A stretch of DNA of 64,000 nucleotides from Terriglobia bacterium (lineage in GTDB: Bacteria; Acidobacteriota; Terriglobia; Acidiferrales; UBA7541): positions 1 to 64,000 of the forward strand of contig JAIQFB010000010.1 in assembly GCA_020073485.1 (NCBI GenBank). The letters run 5' to 3'. Under the pieces are notes generated by a model. The model was not told where the DNA came from. It worked only from the letters and a program-made list of their open reading frames with translations, and searched no databases. Below are positions 51,363 through 60,209 of this stretch, piece after piece. The translations under genes were made by a program, and so were the position numbers. Positions within the stretch are counted from its first letter, which is position 1. Each line of letters opens with the position of its first letter.

Positions 51363-54300
51363 TTATCGCTTCGTTTCCAGCGGAAGCAACACGTTTCTGA
51401 CGCTCTCCGCAATGCGTCCGCGCTTCTCGATCCGCATCCACAGCGTGCCACTGGGATCGAGGCGCAAGCCTTCGCCCCGGGAGCGGATCAAACTCACCAG
51501 TTTCTCGGGGGACAACGGGGTTTCGGGATGAAATTTGATCCCCACTTCGTTGGCTCGCCTTTCGATCGACGAGACCAGCAGGCGTTCCGCCAGGCCCTTG
51601 AGCAAGGCGTAATCCAGCAGATTTCCGACCGCCGGAGGCGGCGGGCCAAACCGATCGGCGAGTTCGCGGTTCACTTCTTCCCTTTCGGCTTCATTGTTGA
51701 TTCCGGCAATGCGTTTGTACGTTCGCAAGCGCAGATTTTCGTTGGCGATGTACTCCTGTGGGATTCGGATATCGAGGCCGAGGTTGATCGTGGCGCGCAT
51801 TTCGGGCTTGGGTTCCTCGCCCTTCAGCACGGCTACGGCGCGCTCCATCATCTGGCAGTACATGTCGAATCCGATGGCGTTGATATGGCCGTGCTGCTGG
51901 CCGCCGAGCAGGTTGCCGGCGCCGCGAAGCTCCAGGTCAAGCGCGGCGACGCGGAAGCCTGCTCCGAGGGCGCTGAATTCCTTGAGCGCGGCGAGGCGGC
52001 GCGCCGCGAGCGGCGTGAGGCTGACGTCCTCGGGAACCATCAGGTATGCGTAGGCGCGCTGATTGGACCGGCCGACGCGGCCGCGCAGTTGATAGAGCTC
52101 GGACAGGCCAAAGCGGTCGGCGCGGTTGATGAGAATTGTATTGGCGCGGGGAATGTCGAGGCCGTTTTCAATGATCGTAGTGGAGACCAGAATATCGGCT
52201 TCGTCCCTCACGAATTTGTACATCACGGATTCGAGTTCCTTCTCGTCCATCTGTCCGTGGCCCACCACGATGCGCGCCTTGGGAACCAGCTTCTGCACCA
52301 GTTCCGCAAGCGAGTAAATCGTCTCCACGCGATTGTGGACCAGGAACACTTGTCCCTTGCGGGCCAATTCTTCCTCGATCGCACGCCGCACCAGGGATTC
52401 GGAAAAGGGAGCGACCACGGTTTGGATCGCCAGGCGGTCTTTTGGCGGCGTTTCGATCACGCTCATGTCGCGCAGGCCGACCAGGGACATATTCATGGTG
52501 CGCGGGATGGGCGTGGCCGATAGGGTCAGGACATCGACGTTGGTTTTCAGCTCCTTCAGGCGCTCCTTGTGCGCGACGCCGAAGCGCTGCTCTTCGTCGA
52601 CGATCAGCAGGCCGAGGTCGAGAAACTTGACGTCCTTTGAAAGCAGGCGGTGCGTCCCGATGACGATATCCACCTTGCCGGATTCCACTCCCGCGAGGAC
52701 TTCTTTGATTTCACGCGGGCTGCGGAAGCGGCTGAGCATGTCGATCCTCACGGGGAAAGCGGCAAAGCGCCGGCGAAAAGTTTCAAAATGCTGGAATGCC
52801 AGGACGGTGGTGGGAGCGAGGACTGCGACTTGCTTCGAGTCGGTGACCGCTTTGAAGGCCGCGCGCATGGCCACTTCCGTCTTGCCGTAGCCGACATCGC
52901 CGCAGAGCAGGCGGTCCATGGGCTGCGGGCGCTCCATGTCGCGCTTCACGTCCGCGATGGCGATGACCTGGTCGGGGGTTTCGTCGAACTCGAAGGCATC
53001 CTCGAATTCGCGCTGGAAGGCGCCGTCGGGAGAAAACGCGAAGCCCTTCCCCGCTTTGCGTTCCGCATAAAGCTTCAGCAGCTTGTCGGCCATGTCCTCG
53101 ACCGACTTTTTTACGCGGGCTTTTCGCGCGGTCCAGGTGGTGCCGCCGAGCTTATCCAGCTGGGGCTTGGCGCCCTCGACGGCCCTGTAGGACTGAACCA
53201 GGTCGAGGCGCTCGAGGGGAACGTACAGGCGCGCGTCATCGGCGTAGCGCAGCCGCATGAATTCGCCGCGCGCGCCGCCATTTTCAATTTGCTGCAGGCC
53301 CTCGAACTGGCTGATGCCGTGATCGACGTGCACGACGTAATCCCCGGCCTTCAGTTCGGAAAAATCGCTGAAGAAGCTGGCGGTCTTGGGGCGGCGGCGC
53401 GCGGCTGCCCCGGTCTGCATGGTCTCGAACAGATCGCCAGTGCCATAGATGGTGAGATGAGAGTCCGGAAATATCACGCCGTCGGCGAAAGGCGCGCGGC
53501 ATAGGACGATGGCGGGGACGCTGCCGGCGGAGGAATCCTCGGCGAGGCGCGCGCTGGTGGGATTTTTTTCGATGTCGCCGAGCCTATAAGGAATCTCGTA
53601 TTCGTGGCAGAGATCGACGTAGCGCTCGAGTTCTCCGAGATTGGCGGCGGCCAGCAAAATGGTCTCGCCCTTGGCCAGGCGGTCGCGCGCCTCGGCCATG
53701 AATGCGGGAACGTTGCCGTGAAATCGCGGCGTGGCCTGCGTCTGCAAGGTTCGCGTCTCGTACTCCTCGCGGGACACGGCGAGGCGTTCCAGGTCCAGCC
53801 GCGCGCGGCTTGCCAGTTGGGATTCCCAATCATCGGTAAAAAAATACGCCGGCACGCTGGACGGAACGTTTTCACCGGAATGATCCGCGCCGCTTCGGAA
53901 ACTTTCTTCCGCGGCGGCCAGGAACTGGCGCGAGGCTTCTTCGATCGTTTCGGGCTCGTCCAGGATGACGACGGTATCTTCGCGCAAGTCCAGAAGAGAG
54001 TGACCTCGCGGGATATTTTCCGCATCCGCGAGATGCCCGTTTCCGCCGTGGAAAGCGTACGCGGCGTTTTCCAGCAAGGGCGGAAAAGTCACATGCTCGA
54101 TGGGGCGGACGGAGCGCTGTGTGTTAGGGTCGAATTCGCGGAGCGATTCGAGGGCGTCGCCAAAGAGTTCGAGGCGCACGGGGCGCTCGGCTTCGGCGGG
54201 GAAAACGTCGATGATGCCGCCGCGCACAGTGAACTGGCCGGGCATCTCTACCATGTCGTGCGATTCGTAGCCGACGCGGCGCAGGTGGGCGACGAGTTCA

Positions 54301-54785
54301 TCCAGGGAAATGTTGTCTTCGCGCGCCAGTGACCTGGCCTGCTGCGCGTACGAGGATGCGTCGGCCAGTCGCATGCGGGCGGCGGCGATCGGCGCAACGA
54401 CCACGCGCGTCAGGCCGGTCGAATAACGCCACAGGGTAACCGCCCGCGTTTCCAGGATTTCCGCGTGCGGAACCGCGTCCTGCCACGGCAACGCGTCCAC
54501 CGCCGGAAGGACAGCCACTTCGGTGGCCTGTTGCCCGGCGAGTGCGCTATAGAAAAATTGCAGGGAGGCCGCCATGCTCTCGGCTTGGGCTCCGGTGGCC
54601 ACCAGGACAACTGTTGGGCGGCGAAGCTCCGCGGTGATTTGTCCGGCGATGAACGCCTTTGCGGTTTCGGTCAGCCCCGCCAGGCGCTCGCGCGACGCAC
54701 CCTGGCGCAATGCTGCGACCACGGATTCCAGCGCGGGATGGCGGCTGACCGTCGCCAGGGTTTCCGATACCGAAGGAAGAATCAT
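51363..54785 (-). CDS. mfd: Transcription-repair coupling factor Mfd
   Basis: An 1140-residue DNA translocase that removes stalled RNA polymerase and recruits UvrA. The order is complete: UvrB-like N-terminal domains (about 1-440), the RNA polymerase-interacting CarD-like domain (about 480-535, AGDYVVHVDHGISQFEGLQ), the helicase with Walker A GDVGYGKTE at 629-637 and DEEQ at 730-733, the translocation motif region and the C-terminal TRCF domain (from about 1000). It starts 2 nt after the rfaE2 stop. Confidence 0.97.
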   Translation of the reverse strand: MILPSVSETLATVSRHPALESVVAALRQGASRERLAGLTETAKAFIAGQITAELRRPTVVLVATGAQAESMAASLQFFYSALAGQQATEVAVLPAVDALPWQDAVPHAEILETRAVTLWRYSTGLTRVVVAPIAAARMRLADASSYAQQARSLAREDNISLDELVAHLRRVGYESHDMVEMPGQFTVRGGIIDVFPAEAERPVRLELFGDALESLREFDPNTQRSVRPIEHVTFPPLLENAAYAFHGGNGHLADAENIPRGHSLLDLREDTVVILDEPETIEEASRQFLAAAEESFRSGADHSGENVPSSVPAYFFTDDWESQLASRARLDLERLAVSREEYETRTLQTQATPRFHGNVPAFMAEARDRLAKGETILLAAANLGELERYVDLCHEYEIPYRLGDIEKNPTSARLAEDSSAGSVPAIVLCRAPFADGVIFPDSHLTIYGTGDLFETMQTGAAARRRPKTASFFSDFSELKAGDYVVHVDHGISQFEGLQQIENGGARGEFMRLRYADDARLYVPLERLDLVQSYRAVEGAKPQLDKLGGTTWTARKARVKKSVEDMADKLLKLYAERKAGKGFAFSPDGAFQREFEDAFEFDETPDQVIAIADVKRDMERPQPMDRLLCGDVGYGKTEVAMRAAFKAVTDSKQVAVLAPTTVLAFQHFETFRRRFAAFPVRIDMLSRFRSPREIKEVLAGVESGKVDIVIGTHRLLSKDVKFLDLGLLIVDEEQRFGVAHKERLKELKTNVDVLTLSATPIPRTMNMSLVGLRDMSVIETPPKDRLAIQTVVAPFSESLVRRAIEEELARKGQVFLVHNRVETIYSLAELVQKLVPKARIVVGHGQMDEKELESVMYKFVRDEADILVSTTIIENGLDIPRANTILINRADRFGLSELYQLRGRVGRSNQRAYAYLMVPEDVSLTPLAARRLAALKEFSALGAGFRVAALDLELRGAGNLLGGQQHGHINAIGFDMYCQMMERAVAVLKGEEPKPEMRATINLGLDIRIPQEYIANENLRLRTYKRIAGINNEAEREEVNRELADRFGPPPPAVGNLLDYALLKGLAERLLVSSIERRANEVGIKFHPETPLSPEKLVSLIRSRGEGLRLDPSGTLWMRIEKRGRIAESVRNVLLPLETKR

Positions 54786-54787
54786 GC

Positions 54788-55297
54788 TCAGGGGCGAGGC
54801 TTCGCCGCGGCGTTTTGTGAATTCCCCGCGGTGTTGCGAATTTTTTCGACCAGATTCGTCGTGGAATATCCCGGCGCCAGTGGAATGGAGACGACCCGGC
54901 CGCCTGCGGCTTCGACTTCCTCGCGCCCGGCAACCTGGTCCGGGGCCCAGTCGGCGCCTTTTACCAGGATGTTCGGGAGGACGCGGGAGATCAGGGCGCG
55001 CGGCGTCGGTTCGTCGAAGATGGCCACGTAATCGACCGAGGCAAGAGCCGCAAGAACCTCGGCGCGGTCCTGCTGCGGCACCAGCGGACGGGCCGTTCCC
55101 TTGTTTCCGCGCACGCTCTGGTCGCTGTTGACGGCCACGATCAGGAGATCGCCGAGGCGGCGCGCATCGGCCAGGCAGCGCACGTGGCCGGGATGCAGCA
55201 GATCAAAGCAGCCGTTGGTGAACACCACGCGGCGGCCTTCGCGCTTTTCGCGCGCGGAGATTTGAACGAGTTCATCCTGCGAAACGATTTTTCCCAT
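54788..55297 (-). CDS. rfaE2: D-glycero-beta-D-manno-heptose 1-phosphate adenylyltransferase
   Basis: A 169-residue cytidylyltransferase-fold enzyme making ADP-heptose for the LPS inner core. The motifs VVFTNGCFDLLHPGHVRCL and VNSDQSVRGNKG, then LPNILVKGADW and VVSIPLAPGYSTTNLVEKI are typical of RfaE2/HldE C-terminal domains. The kinase half (RfaE1) is not fused here. I use the ATG at 55297; a TTG at 55312 is possible. It is the first gene of the seven-gene operon. Confidence 0.93.
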   Translation of the reverse strand: MGKIVSQDELVQISAREKREGRRVVFTNGCFDLLHPGHVRCLADARRLGDLLIVAVNSDQSVRGNKGTARPLVPQQDRAEVLAALASVDYVAIFDEPTPRALISRVLPNILVKGADWAPDQVAGREEVEAAGGRVVSIPLAPGYSTTNLVEKIRNTAGNSQNAAAKPRP

Positions 55298-55824
55298 GGA
55301 GATATAGCGCAATAACCCTGTGCGCTGCTGCCGGAAGCCTCCTCCATCTTATCACGCTGGCGGATTGGCATGATCTCGCAGCGCCTGCACCCGAGGCTTC
55401 AGATTTGGCGGAGGGAGAAAGGAGCCTGTTTCCACGGAATCACGGAGGTGCGGGCCTTCTCCCGCCAAGGCGAGGCTTGCACACAAACTCAATATCCCGA
55501 AGTCATGAGGAAATCGCACTTCCAAGCTGAAACTCGGACATCCGGGAGTACCGAATGGATCATCGCCAAAGGGCCGTTGGGTTAACACCGATTTAACTTG
55601 CAATTGTGATGCGGCTCACAGATGCTGTGCGCGCTATCACATACATTGCGCCGCGTTGCAGGCAAATCACGTGCTGGGTGCGATGGCGCGCGCCTGCAAA
55701 TCGGGATTCCGCCTCGATCAGGAAGGGCCCGGATTTGCAGGTTGTGCCGGGATGCAGAATCGCCAGTCCAATTGGCCTTGCGCGGGAAACATCGCCGCAA
55801 GGCGCGACACTAGGAGGCCGCACG
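55298..55824. other. Divergent intergenic region with a CRP-like site
   Basis: About 527 bases between rfaE2 and the first of two paired membrane-protein genes. Apart from the site at 55605-55620 I see no gene. Frames running in from 55606 lack homology before residue 74. Confidence 0.45.
55605..55620. promoter_or_regulatory. CRP/FNR-type operator
   Basis: TGTGATGCGGCTCACA satisfies the CRP consensus TGTGA-N6-TCACA at all ten fixed positions, and AAT precedes it. It lies 205 nt upstream of the first paired membrane-protein gene. With ten fixed positions a chance match in 64 kb is unlikely but possible. No CRP gene is in the window. Confidence 0.5.
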
Positions 55825-56298
55825 ATGTGGGAAGCATTGGAACAGACGCACTGGGTGCAGACATTCTCCACCACGGGATGGATGTACGCGAGTGTGTCGG
55901 TCATCCATTATCTGACGATGTTCTGGTTCATCGGATCCGTTGCCGTCGTCGACTTGCGTGTGATGGGCGTTGCGGCAAAGAAAAGAAACCTGGCGGAACT
56001 CGCGGCCCAGGTTTTCCCATGGGCATGGACGGGAATGGTCCTGGCGATCGTGTCGGGGTTCCTTATGTTTGCGGCCGATGCGGGAGATTGGGCGCCCGAT
56101 CCGGTGTTTCACGTAAAGCTGCTCATGATCACACTTTCGCTTGTGGCCACAATCCTTGTGCAACGGGGCTCGTCGAAGTGGTCGCAATTACCCGAGATTC
56201 CGGCCTGGGCGAAGATTCTCGCCCTGGTTTGCCTGTTGCTGTGGGTTGGCACAATCTTGAGCGCATCGGAAATTCCGGCAATGGAAGGCCTGGGCTAA
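55825..56298 (+). CDS. Small polytopic membrane protein, DUF6644-like, copy 1
   Basis: A 157-residue protein with four or five hydrophobic helices. The first conserved region is GWMYASVSVIHYLTMFWFIG then VVDLRVMG, and the end reads SASEIPAMEGLG. The following gene is a paralogue with the same layout. The ATG at 55825 follows AGGAGG by 8 nt. The DUF6644 label is from memory of pattern, not a search. Function unknown; His in the first helix and the Asp-Leu-Arg motif are the most conserved features. Confidence 0.75.
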   Translation: MWEALEQTHWVQTFSTTGWMYASVSVIHYLTMFWFIGSVAVVDLRVMGVAAKKRNLAELAAQVFPWAWTGMVLAIVSGFLMFAADAGDWAPDPVFHVKLLMITLSLVATILVQRGSSKWSQLPEIPAWAKILALVCLLLWVGTILSASEIPAMEGLG

Positions 56299-56371
56299 AA
56301 TCCCGGAACGCGCGACCGCGTTCGGAACCGCTCCGACCGCACGGCTCGGAGGCGAGAGAGGACACCGCGAA

Positions 56372-56857
56372 ATGTACGCACTCTTGATGAGCTTTGCCAA
56401 GTGGCTGGAGGGTACTCCCTGGGGAGTCGGGGTCCGCACTTCGCTTTGGGCCTACCCGTTTACCCAATTGATCCATTTCACGGGGCTATCCATCTGGATC
56501 GGAACCAATATTGCATTGGACCTGCGCCTGCTCGGCTGGGGAAAGAAGAGAGAAACCGCGGCGGAGCTTGCCGACGATTTATTCGCGTGGAATTGGATCG
56601 GATTCTGCATCGTTCTCACCGGGGGCTTCCTGCTGTTTTCCTCGACCGCGTCGACGTTTCTGGTGAACGTGGCGTTCCGCTGGAAGCTGGGAGTGTTCGT
56701 ACCGCTGGCGCTGATCTGGCACATCGTGGTGCAAAGGATGGCGCGGACCTGGGGGCAGACTTCAGAGACGCCGATGATCGCGAAGATTTCGGGGCTGGCG
56801 GAAATCTTGCTTTGGGTCTGCGTGATTACGGCGGCGGTGGAGATTCCGAACCACTAG
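56372..56857 (+). CDS. Small polytopic membrane protein, DUF6644-like, copy 2
   Basis: A 161-residue paralogue of the preceding gene. The matching segments are SLWAYPFTQLIHFTGLSIWI, then ALDLRLLG, and the end VEIPNH, corresponding to EIPAMEG in copy 1. The gap is 73 nt, so the two genes are probably co-transcribed and may form a heterodimer. GAGAGGAC precedes the ATG. Confidence 0.75.
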   Translation: MYALLMSFAKWLEGTPWGVGVRTSLWAYPFTQLIHFTGLSIWIGTNIALDLRLLGWGKKRETAAELADDLFAWNWIGFCIVLTGGFLLFSSTASTFLVNVAFRWKLGVFVPLALIWHIVVQRMARTWGQTSETPMIAKISGLAEILLWVCVITAAVEIPNH

Positions 56858-56932
56858 GGTCTCGCGGCAGCATAGTGGCATGTCGACGCATATAATTCCT
56901 CGATGCGATCGGCGGCAGTGAAAACTGATTCG

Positions 56933-56961
56933 TTGACACTGTAAACTAAATAATTTACACT
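56933..56961 (+). promoter_or_regulatory. higBp: higBA promoter with overlapping operator
   Basis: TTGACA at 56933-56938 and TACACT at 56956-56961 are separated by exactly 17 bases. Between and over them lies the inverted repeat TGTAAA-N8-TTTACA (56940-56959), a likely HigA operator. A start seven bases past the -10 box falls on the A of the higB ATG, so the transcript may be leaderless. Confidence 0.72.
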
Positions 56962-56967
56962 CATACA

Positions 56968-57243
56968 ATGATCGGCGGCTTCCGGAATAAGGGGCTCGAA
57001 GAGATTTACCTCACCGGGAATACACGCCGGATCGGCGCCGATCATATCAGGAAGTGCGTGCGCATACTGCAATTGCTGGAAGTCGCGGCAAAGCCGGAGG
57101 ACCTGAACGTGGCGGGCTTCCGATTCCATGGACTGCAAGGCAGTCCGAAACGCTGGTCTGTGCGCGTGAACCGAAATTACCGGATCACCTTCGGATGGTC
57201 GGAGGAAAGCGCCTTGGATATCGATTTTGAAGACTACCATTAG
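56968..57243 (+). CDS. higB: HigB-type toxin (RelE superfamily)
   Basis: A 91-residue ribosome-dependent mRNA interferase of the RelE/ParE fold. The family pattern FRNKGLEEIYLTGNTRRI, HIRKCVRILQLLEVA, DLNVAGFRFHGLQG and WSVRVNRNYRITFGW matches HigB toxins, ending in the usual DIDFEDYH. No ribosome binding site is visible before the ATG, consistent with a leaderless message. The toxin precedes the antitoxin, the order typical of higBA. Confidence 0.9.
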   Translation: MIGGFRNKGLEEIYLTGNTRRIGADHIRKCVRILQLLEVAAKPEDLNVAGFRFHGLQGSPKRWSVRVNRNYRITFGWSEESALDIDFEDYH

Positions 57244-57257
57244 ATAGAGGAAAAGTT

Positions 57258-57581
57258 ATGGAGAGAAAGAACGGACTGCCGCCCGTGCATCCGGGCGAGA
57301 TCCTCAAGGAAGACATCCTGCCGTCGGTCGGCATGTCTGTTACGGCAGCTGCGAAAGCTCTGGGAGTGTCTCGCCAGATGCTTCACGGCATTCTGGCGGG
57401 GCGCAAGCCCTTGTCCGCTATCATGTGCCTGAAGGTTTCTCGACTGTTTGGCGGCTCGGCCGAAGTATGGATGCGATTGCAGGCGACTTACGACCTGAAG
57501 AAGGCCGAGCGAAACAAGAAGATCATGGAACGTGTTGCCCGGATCGTGCCGGTAACGCAGAGCGAGGAAATTCGAGCCTAA
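57258..57581 (+). CDS. higA: HigA-type antitoxin (XRE family)
   Basis: A 107-residue DNA-binding antitoxin. The family N-terminus PPVHPGEILKEDILPSVGMS leads into a helix-turn-helix (VTAAAKALGVSRQMLHGILAGRKPL), then WMRLQATYDLKKAE. It should neutralise HigB and repress the operon through the dyad at 56940-56959. It starts 14 nt after higB, with GAGGAAAAG upstream. Confidence 0.92.
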   Translation: MERKNGLPPVHPGEILKEDILPSVGMSVTAAAKALGVSRQMLHGILAGRKPLSAIMCLKVSRLFGGSAEVWMRLQATYDLKKAERNKKIMERVARIVPVTQSEEIRA

Positions 57582-57866
57582 GTCCCAACTAGCATGCAGG
57601 GTTTCTTCAGATCAGAACTTGCTTGTCAGATGGGCCCGCGCGTCTTCGTAGCAATAAGCAAACCATTCTCCATATCACGGCCCTGGCAGGAATACAAAAT
57701 TTCCGTTTCGTCACGCCCATTTCCCGGACTGCAGACGGCGCGCACTTTTCTGCTATACTCCCGGGAAGGTTTAGCGCCGCGGGAACGTCCGCCGGCAACC
57801 TTGAACAATATATTTCCCAGCGCCGGGTCCCGTGCCAGGCTCTGCCCTATTCATCGAGGCGGTTCG

Positions 57867-59060
57867 ATGCGAGAGATTGCGGTCGTGGGTGGCGGTCCGG
57901 CGGGTGCCATGTGCGGGGAAAGATTGGCCCGCGCGGGTTACAGTGTCACGATTTATGACGAGCATCTGGCCTGGGAAAAACCCTGCGGCGGCGGACTGAC
58001 GCACAAGGCCATTCAGGCTTACCCCTTCCTTCTCAGCGGTCCTCACCCAAAAAAATTAATTCGCACCGTGGAGCTGATTTCCAGCAAGGGACATCGCGCG
58101 CATCTGGATCTGGAACAGCCCATCGTGATCTACGCCCGGACGGTGCTCAACGGACTGCTGCTGGAACGGGCCGAGGCCGCGGGGTGCCGCGTGCTGCGCT
58201 CGCGGGTGAATCACATCGATACCGAGGGCGGGCGCGCCAGCCTGGCGATCGGCGATTCGCGCGTGGAGGCCGATTTCGTGGTTATCGCCGCGGGCGCGCG
58301 CAACTCCTTGCTGCCCAGCACGCGGCCGCTCGCGCGCGGCGATCTGGAGATGACGCTCGGTTATTTCGTTCCGGCGCAGGCCGATGGTATTCGCGTGAAA
58401 TTTCTGCGCCGCTTCGAGGGATATCTCTGGTCTTTCCCTCGTTGCGATCATCTTTCGGTGGGCATCTGCGGCAGCATGGCGCGGCACACCAGCCAGGAAC
58501 TCCGCCGCCACCTGCACACGTTCATGGCCGAGGAAAAAATATCGCGGGACGGCGCAACCTTCTATAGCCATGTCCTGCCGTCTCCGCAGCGCCAGACGCT
58601 TTCCTCGCGCCGCGTCGTGGGTCGCAATTGGGCGCTGGTGGGAGATGCGGCCGCATGGGTGGACCCCATCACCGGAGAGGGCCTCTATTACGCTCTGCGG
58701 TCGGGAGATTTGCTGGCCGAGGCCGTGATCGCGGGAAAAGCCTCGGAGTATCCGGCGCGGGTGCGCAACGCGTTTTCCGCCGATCTGGAATTTGCCACGC
58801 GAATCGCGCGGAGATTTTACCGCGGACGGTTTCTGGGCGGCGCGGTGGCCACGCGCATGATTCAGTTCATCGAGCGCAGCCCGACGTTTCGCGCACTGAT
58901 GGCCGACGTGTTCGCCGGGGCGCAGGATTATTGCAGCCTGAAGCGGCGCCTGTGGGCGCAATGCGGCACGACGCTCACCGAAGTGGTGGGCAGCCTGGTC
59001 AAGAGCCAGCCTTCGCTTACCAAAAGCGCGCCAGCTGCGAGCACGGAAAATCTTCCATGA
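57867..59060 (+). CDS. FAD-dependent oxidoreductase, geranylgeranyl reductase family
   Basis: A 397-residue flavoprotein. The FAD-binding GGGPAGAMCGERLARAG lies at residues 8-24, and the CGGGLTHKA segment and DAAAWVDPITGEGLYYAL near residue 265 are the conserved features of the geranylgeranyl reductase/digeranylgeranylglycerophospholipid reductase family. Such enzymes saturate isoprenoid double bonds or halogenate/hydroxylate aromatics. The frame is open from 57594, but homology starts at the ATG at 57867, preceded by GAGGCGG. The stop overlaps the next gene as ATGA. Confidence 0.83.
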   Translation: MREIAVVGGGPAGAMCGERLARAGYSVTIYDEHLAWEKPCGGGLTHKAIQAYPFLLSGPHPKKLIRTVELISSKGHRAHLDLEQPIVIYARTVLNGLLLERAEAAGCRVLRSRVNHIDTEGGRASLAIGDSRVEADFVVIAAGARNSLLPSTRPLARGDLEMTLGYFVPAQADGIRVKFLRRFEGYLWSFPRCDHLSVGICGSMARHTSQELRRHLHTFMAEEKISRDGATFYSHVLPSPQRQTLSSRRVVGRNWALVGDAAAWVDPITGEGLYYALRSGDLLAEAVIAGKASEYPARVRNAFSADLEFATRIARRFYRGRFLGGAVATRMIQFIERSPTFRALMADVFAGAQDYCSLKRRLWAQCGTTLTEVVGSLVKSQPSLTKSAPAASTENLP

Positions 59061-59473
59061 GCGCGGCCGCCGGCGGCGCGAAGCTCGAGCCCGGCCTGGA
59101 AGGCAGCATCGAGCGCGTGGTTCCCCAGGAATGGACCCTGGTGCATTACGATCCCAGATTGCCCGCCGTATTTTCCACGCCGGCCATGATCGGGCTGATG
59201 GAGATCGCGGCTTCGCACACAATCCAGCCTTTGCTTTCGCCGGGCACATTGACGGTGGGTACGCGAATTGAAGTGGATCACCTGAAGGCCGTGCCGGCCG
59301 GAGTTACCGTCGTGGCCAAGGCCAGGCTTGCGGAAGTGAACGGGCGGCGGCTGATTTTCGATGTTGAAGTGATCTGCGGCGTGGATGTGATCGGTAAAGG
59401 ACGCGTGCACCGCGCGATTGTCGGGCATGCGCGGTTTCATGCGATTGCCTCCGAGAAGCCTGCCAAATCCTGA
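59057..59473 (+). CDS. FlK-like hotdog thioesterase
   Basis: A 138-residue hotdog-fold protein. The pattern ERVVPQEWTLVHYDPRLPAVFSTPAMI, MEIAASHTIQPLLSPGTLTV, GTRIEVDHLKAVPAGVTVVA and a C-terminal GVDVIGKGRVHRAIV matches the fluoroacetyl-CoA thioesterase FlK type. The FlK catalytic triad comprises Thr, His and Glu; Thr and Glu are present around TPAMIGLMEIAA. Start coupled to the flavoprotein stop (ATGA). The natural substrate is probably an acyl-CoA made or handled by the flavoprotein pathway. Confidence 0.8.
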   Translation: MSAAAGGAKLEPGLEGSIERVVPQEWTLVHYDPRLPAVFSTPAMIGLMEIAASHTIQPLLSPGTLTVGTRIEVDHLKAVPAGVTVVAKARLAEVNGRRLIFDVEVICGVDVIGKGRVHRAIVGHARFHAIASEKPAKS

Positions 59474-59792
59474 ACGTAAACCAACAGCCTCAGTCGTCCA
59501 CAAGATTTGTACCGCGTTGATGAAATCGCGATAGGAGCAGGTGCGGGCCTAAGGCCCGGAGGGACGACACAACGCGCCAGCGGCCAAATCTGCCTCGATT
59601 TTGCGTGCTTTACGGCACAGCTGAAGCCGTGCCCTATAAAAATTCGGGAGTTCTCACACGCACTCTGACGGGGCTGGACATTGCCGGAGTTGCGGCTTCT
59701 AGACCTGCCAGAAGATCCGCTATCAAAGAGATTGGACCAACAGCTTCCGACGGAAAGAATGGAAAAAGAATTAATTGAAGGGAAAAAAGAGC
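59474..59792. other. Intergenic region between convergent genes with a palindrome
   Basis: About 319 bases. It contains GGCACAGCTGAAGCCGTGCC at 59614-59633, related to the palindrome at 42679. I see no gene. Confidence 0.45.
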
Positions 59793-60209
59793 TTAGTACG
59801 CGGAACGGCGCGCGACGGCTTTGCGCGGGGGCGGAGGAATCACGGTAGCCATCTTGCGAATCATGGCCAGGACCAGGCGTTTGTCGCCGTCAGAAAGCGT
59901 GGTGCTGTATTTTTTGATTTCGGAGAGAAAGCGGATTTCGTCCTCGGAAAGTTCGCCGAGCATTTTCTGGGTGTCGCGGTCGCGCGGCGTTTCCGCTCCG
60001 GGAAAGAAATCGGCCAAGGCGATTTCCATGGCTTCGGCGATTTTTGCAAGCGTTTCGAGCGACGGCACGGTGTGGCCGTTTTCAACGCGCGAGAGGTAGC
60101 AGCGCAATAAGCCGGTGCGGCGCTCGATATCGCCCTGCGAAAGGCCGCGCTGGCCGCGATAACTGCGAATGACTTCCCCAATATTTACTTTCGGTTTTTC
60201 TTTAGGCAC
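59793..60209 (-). CDS. XRE-family transcriptional regulator
   Basis: A 138-residue regulator. The helix-turn-helix spans about residues 8-65: IGEVIRSYRGQRGLSQGDIE, RRTGLLRCYLSRVENGHTVPS, LETLAKIAEAMEIALADFF. The remainder is helical and ends in a basic, Pro-rich tail. The frame contains no ATG before the domain; I choose the GTG at 60207-60209, which has GGAAGGTG 8 nt upstream. A TTG at 60266 is a weaker option. No partner toxin is adjacent, so it is probably a stand-alone regulator. Confidence 0.82.
   Translation of the reverse strand: MPKEKPKVNIGEVIRSYRGQRGLSQGDIERRTGLLRCYLSRVENGHTVPSLETLAKIAEAMEIALADFFPGAETPRDRDTQKMLGELSEDEIRFLSEIKKYSTTLSDGDKRLVLAMIRKMATVIPPPPRKAVARRSAY

Noticed and set aside
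51120-52523. Plus-strand open frame of about 467 codons
   Set aside because: Antisense to mfd and surA; composition is that of a shadow frame.
57594-57866. N-terminal extension of the flavoprotein frame
   Set aside because: The FAD-binding motif must lie near the N-terminus; the extension has no hydrophobic or domain pattern, and TATACT near 57755 may be a promoter element.
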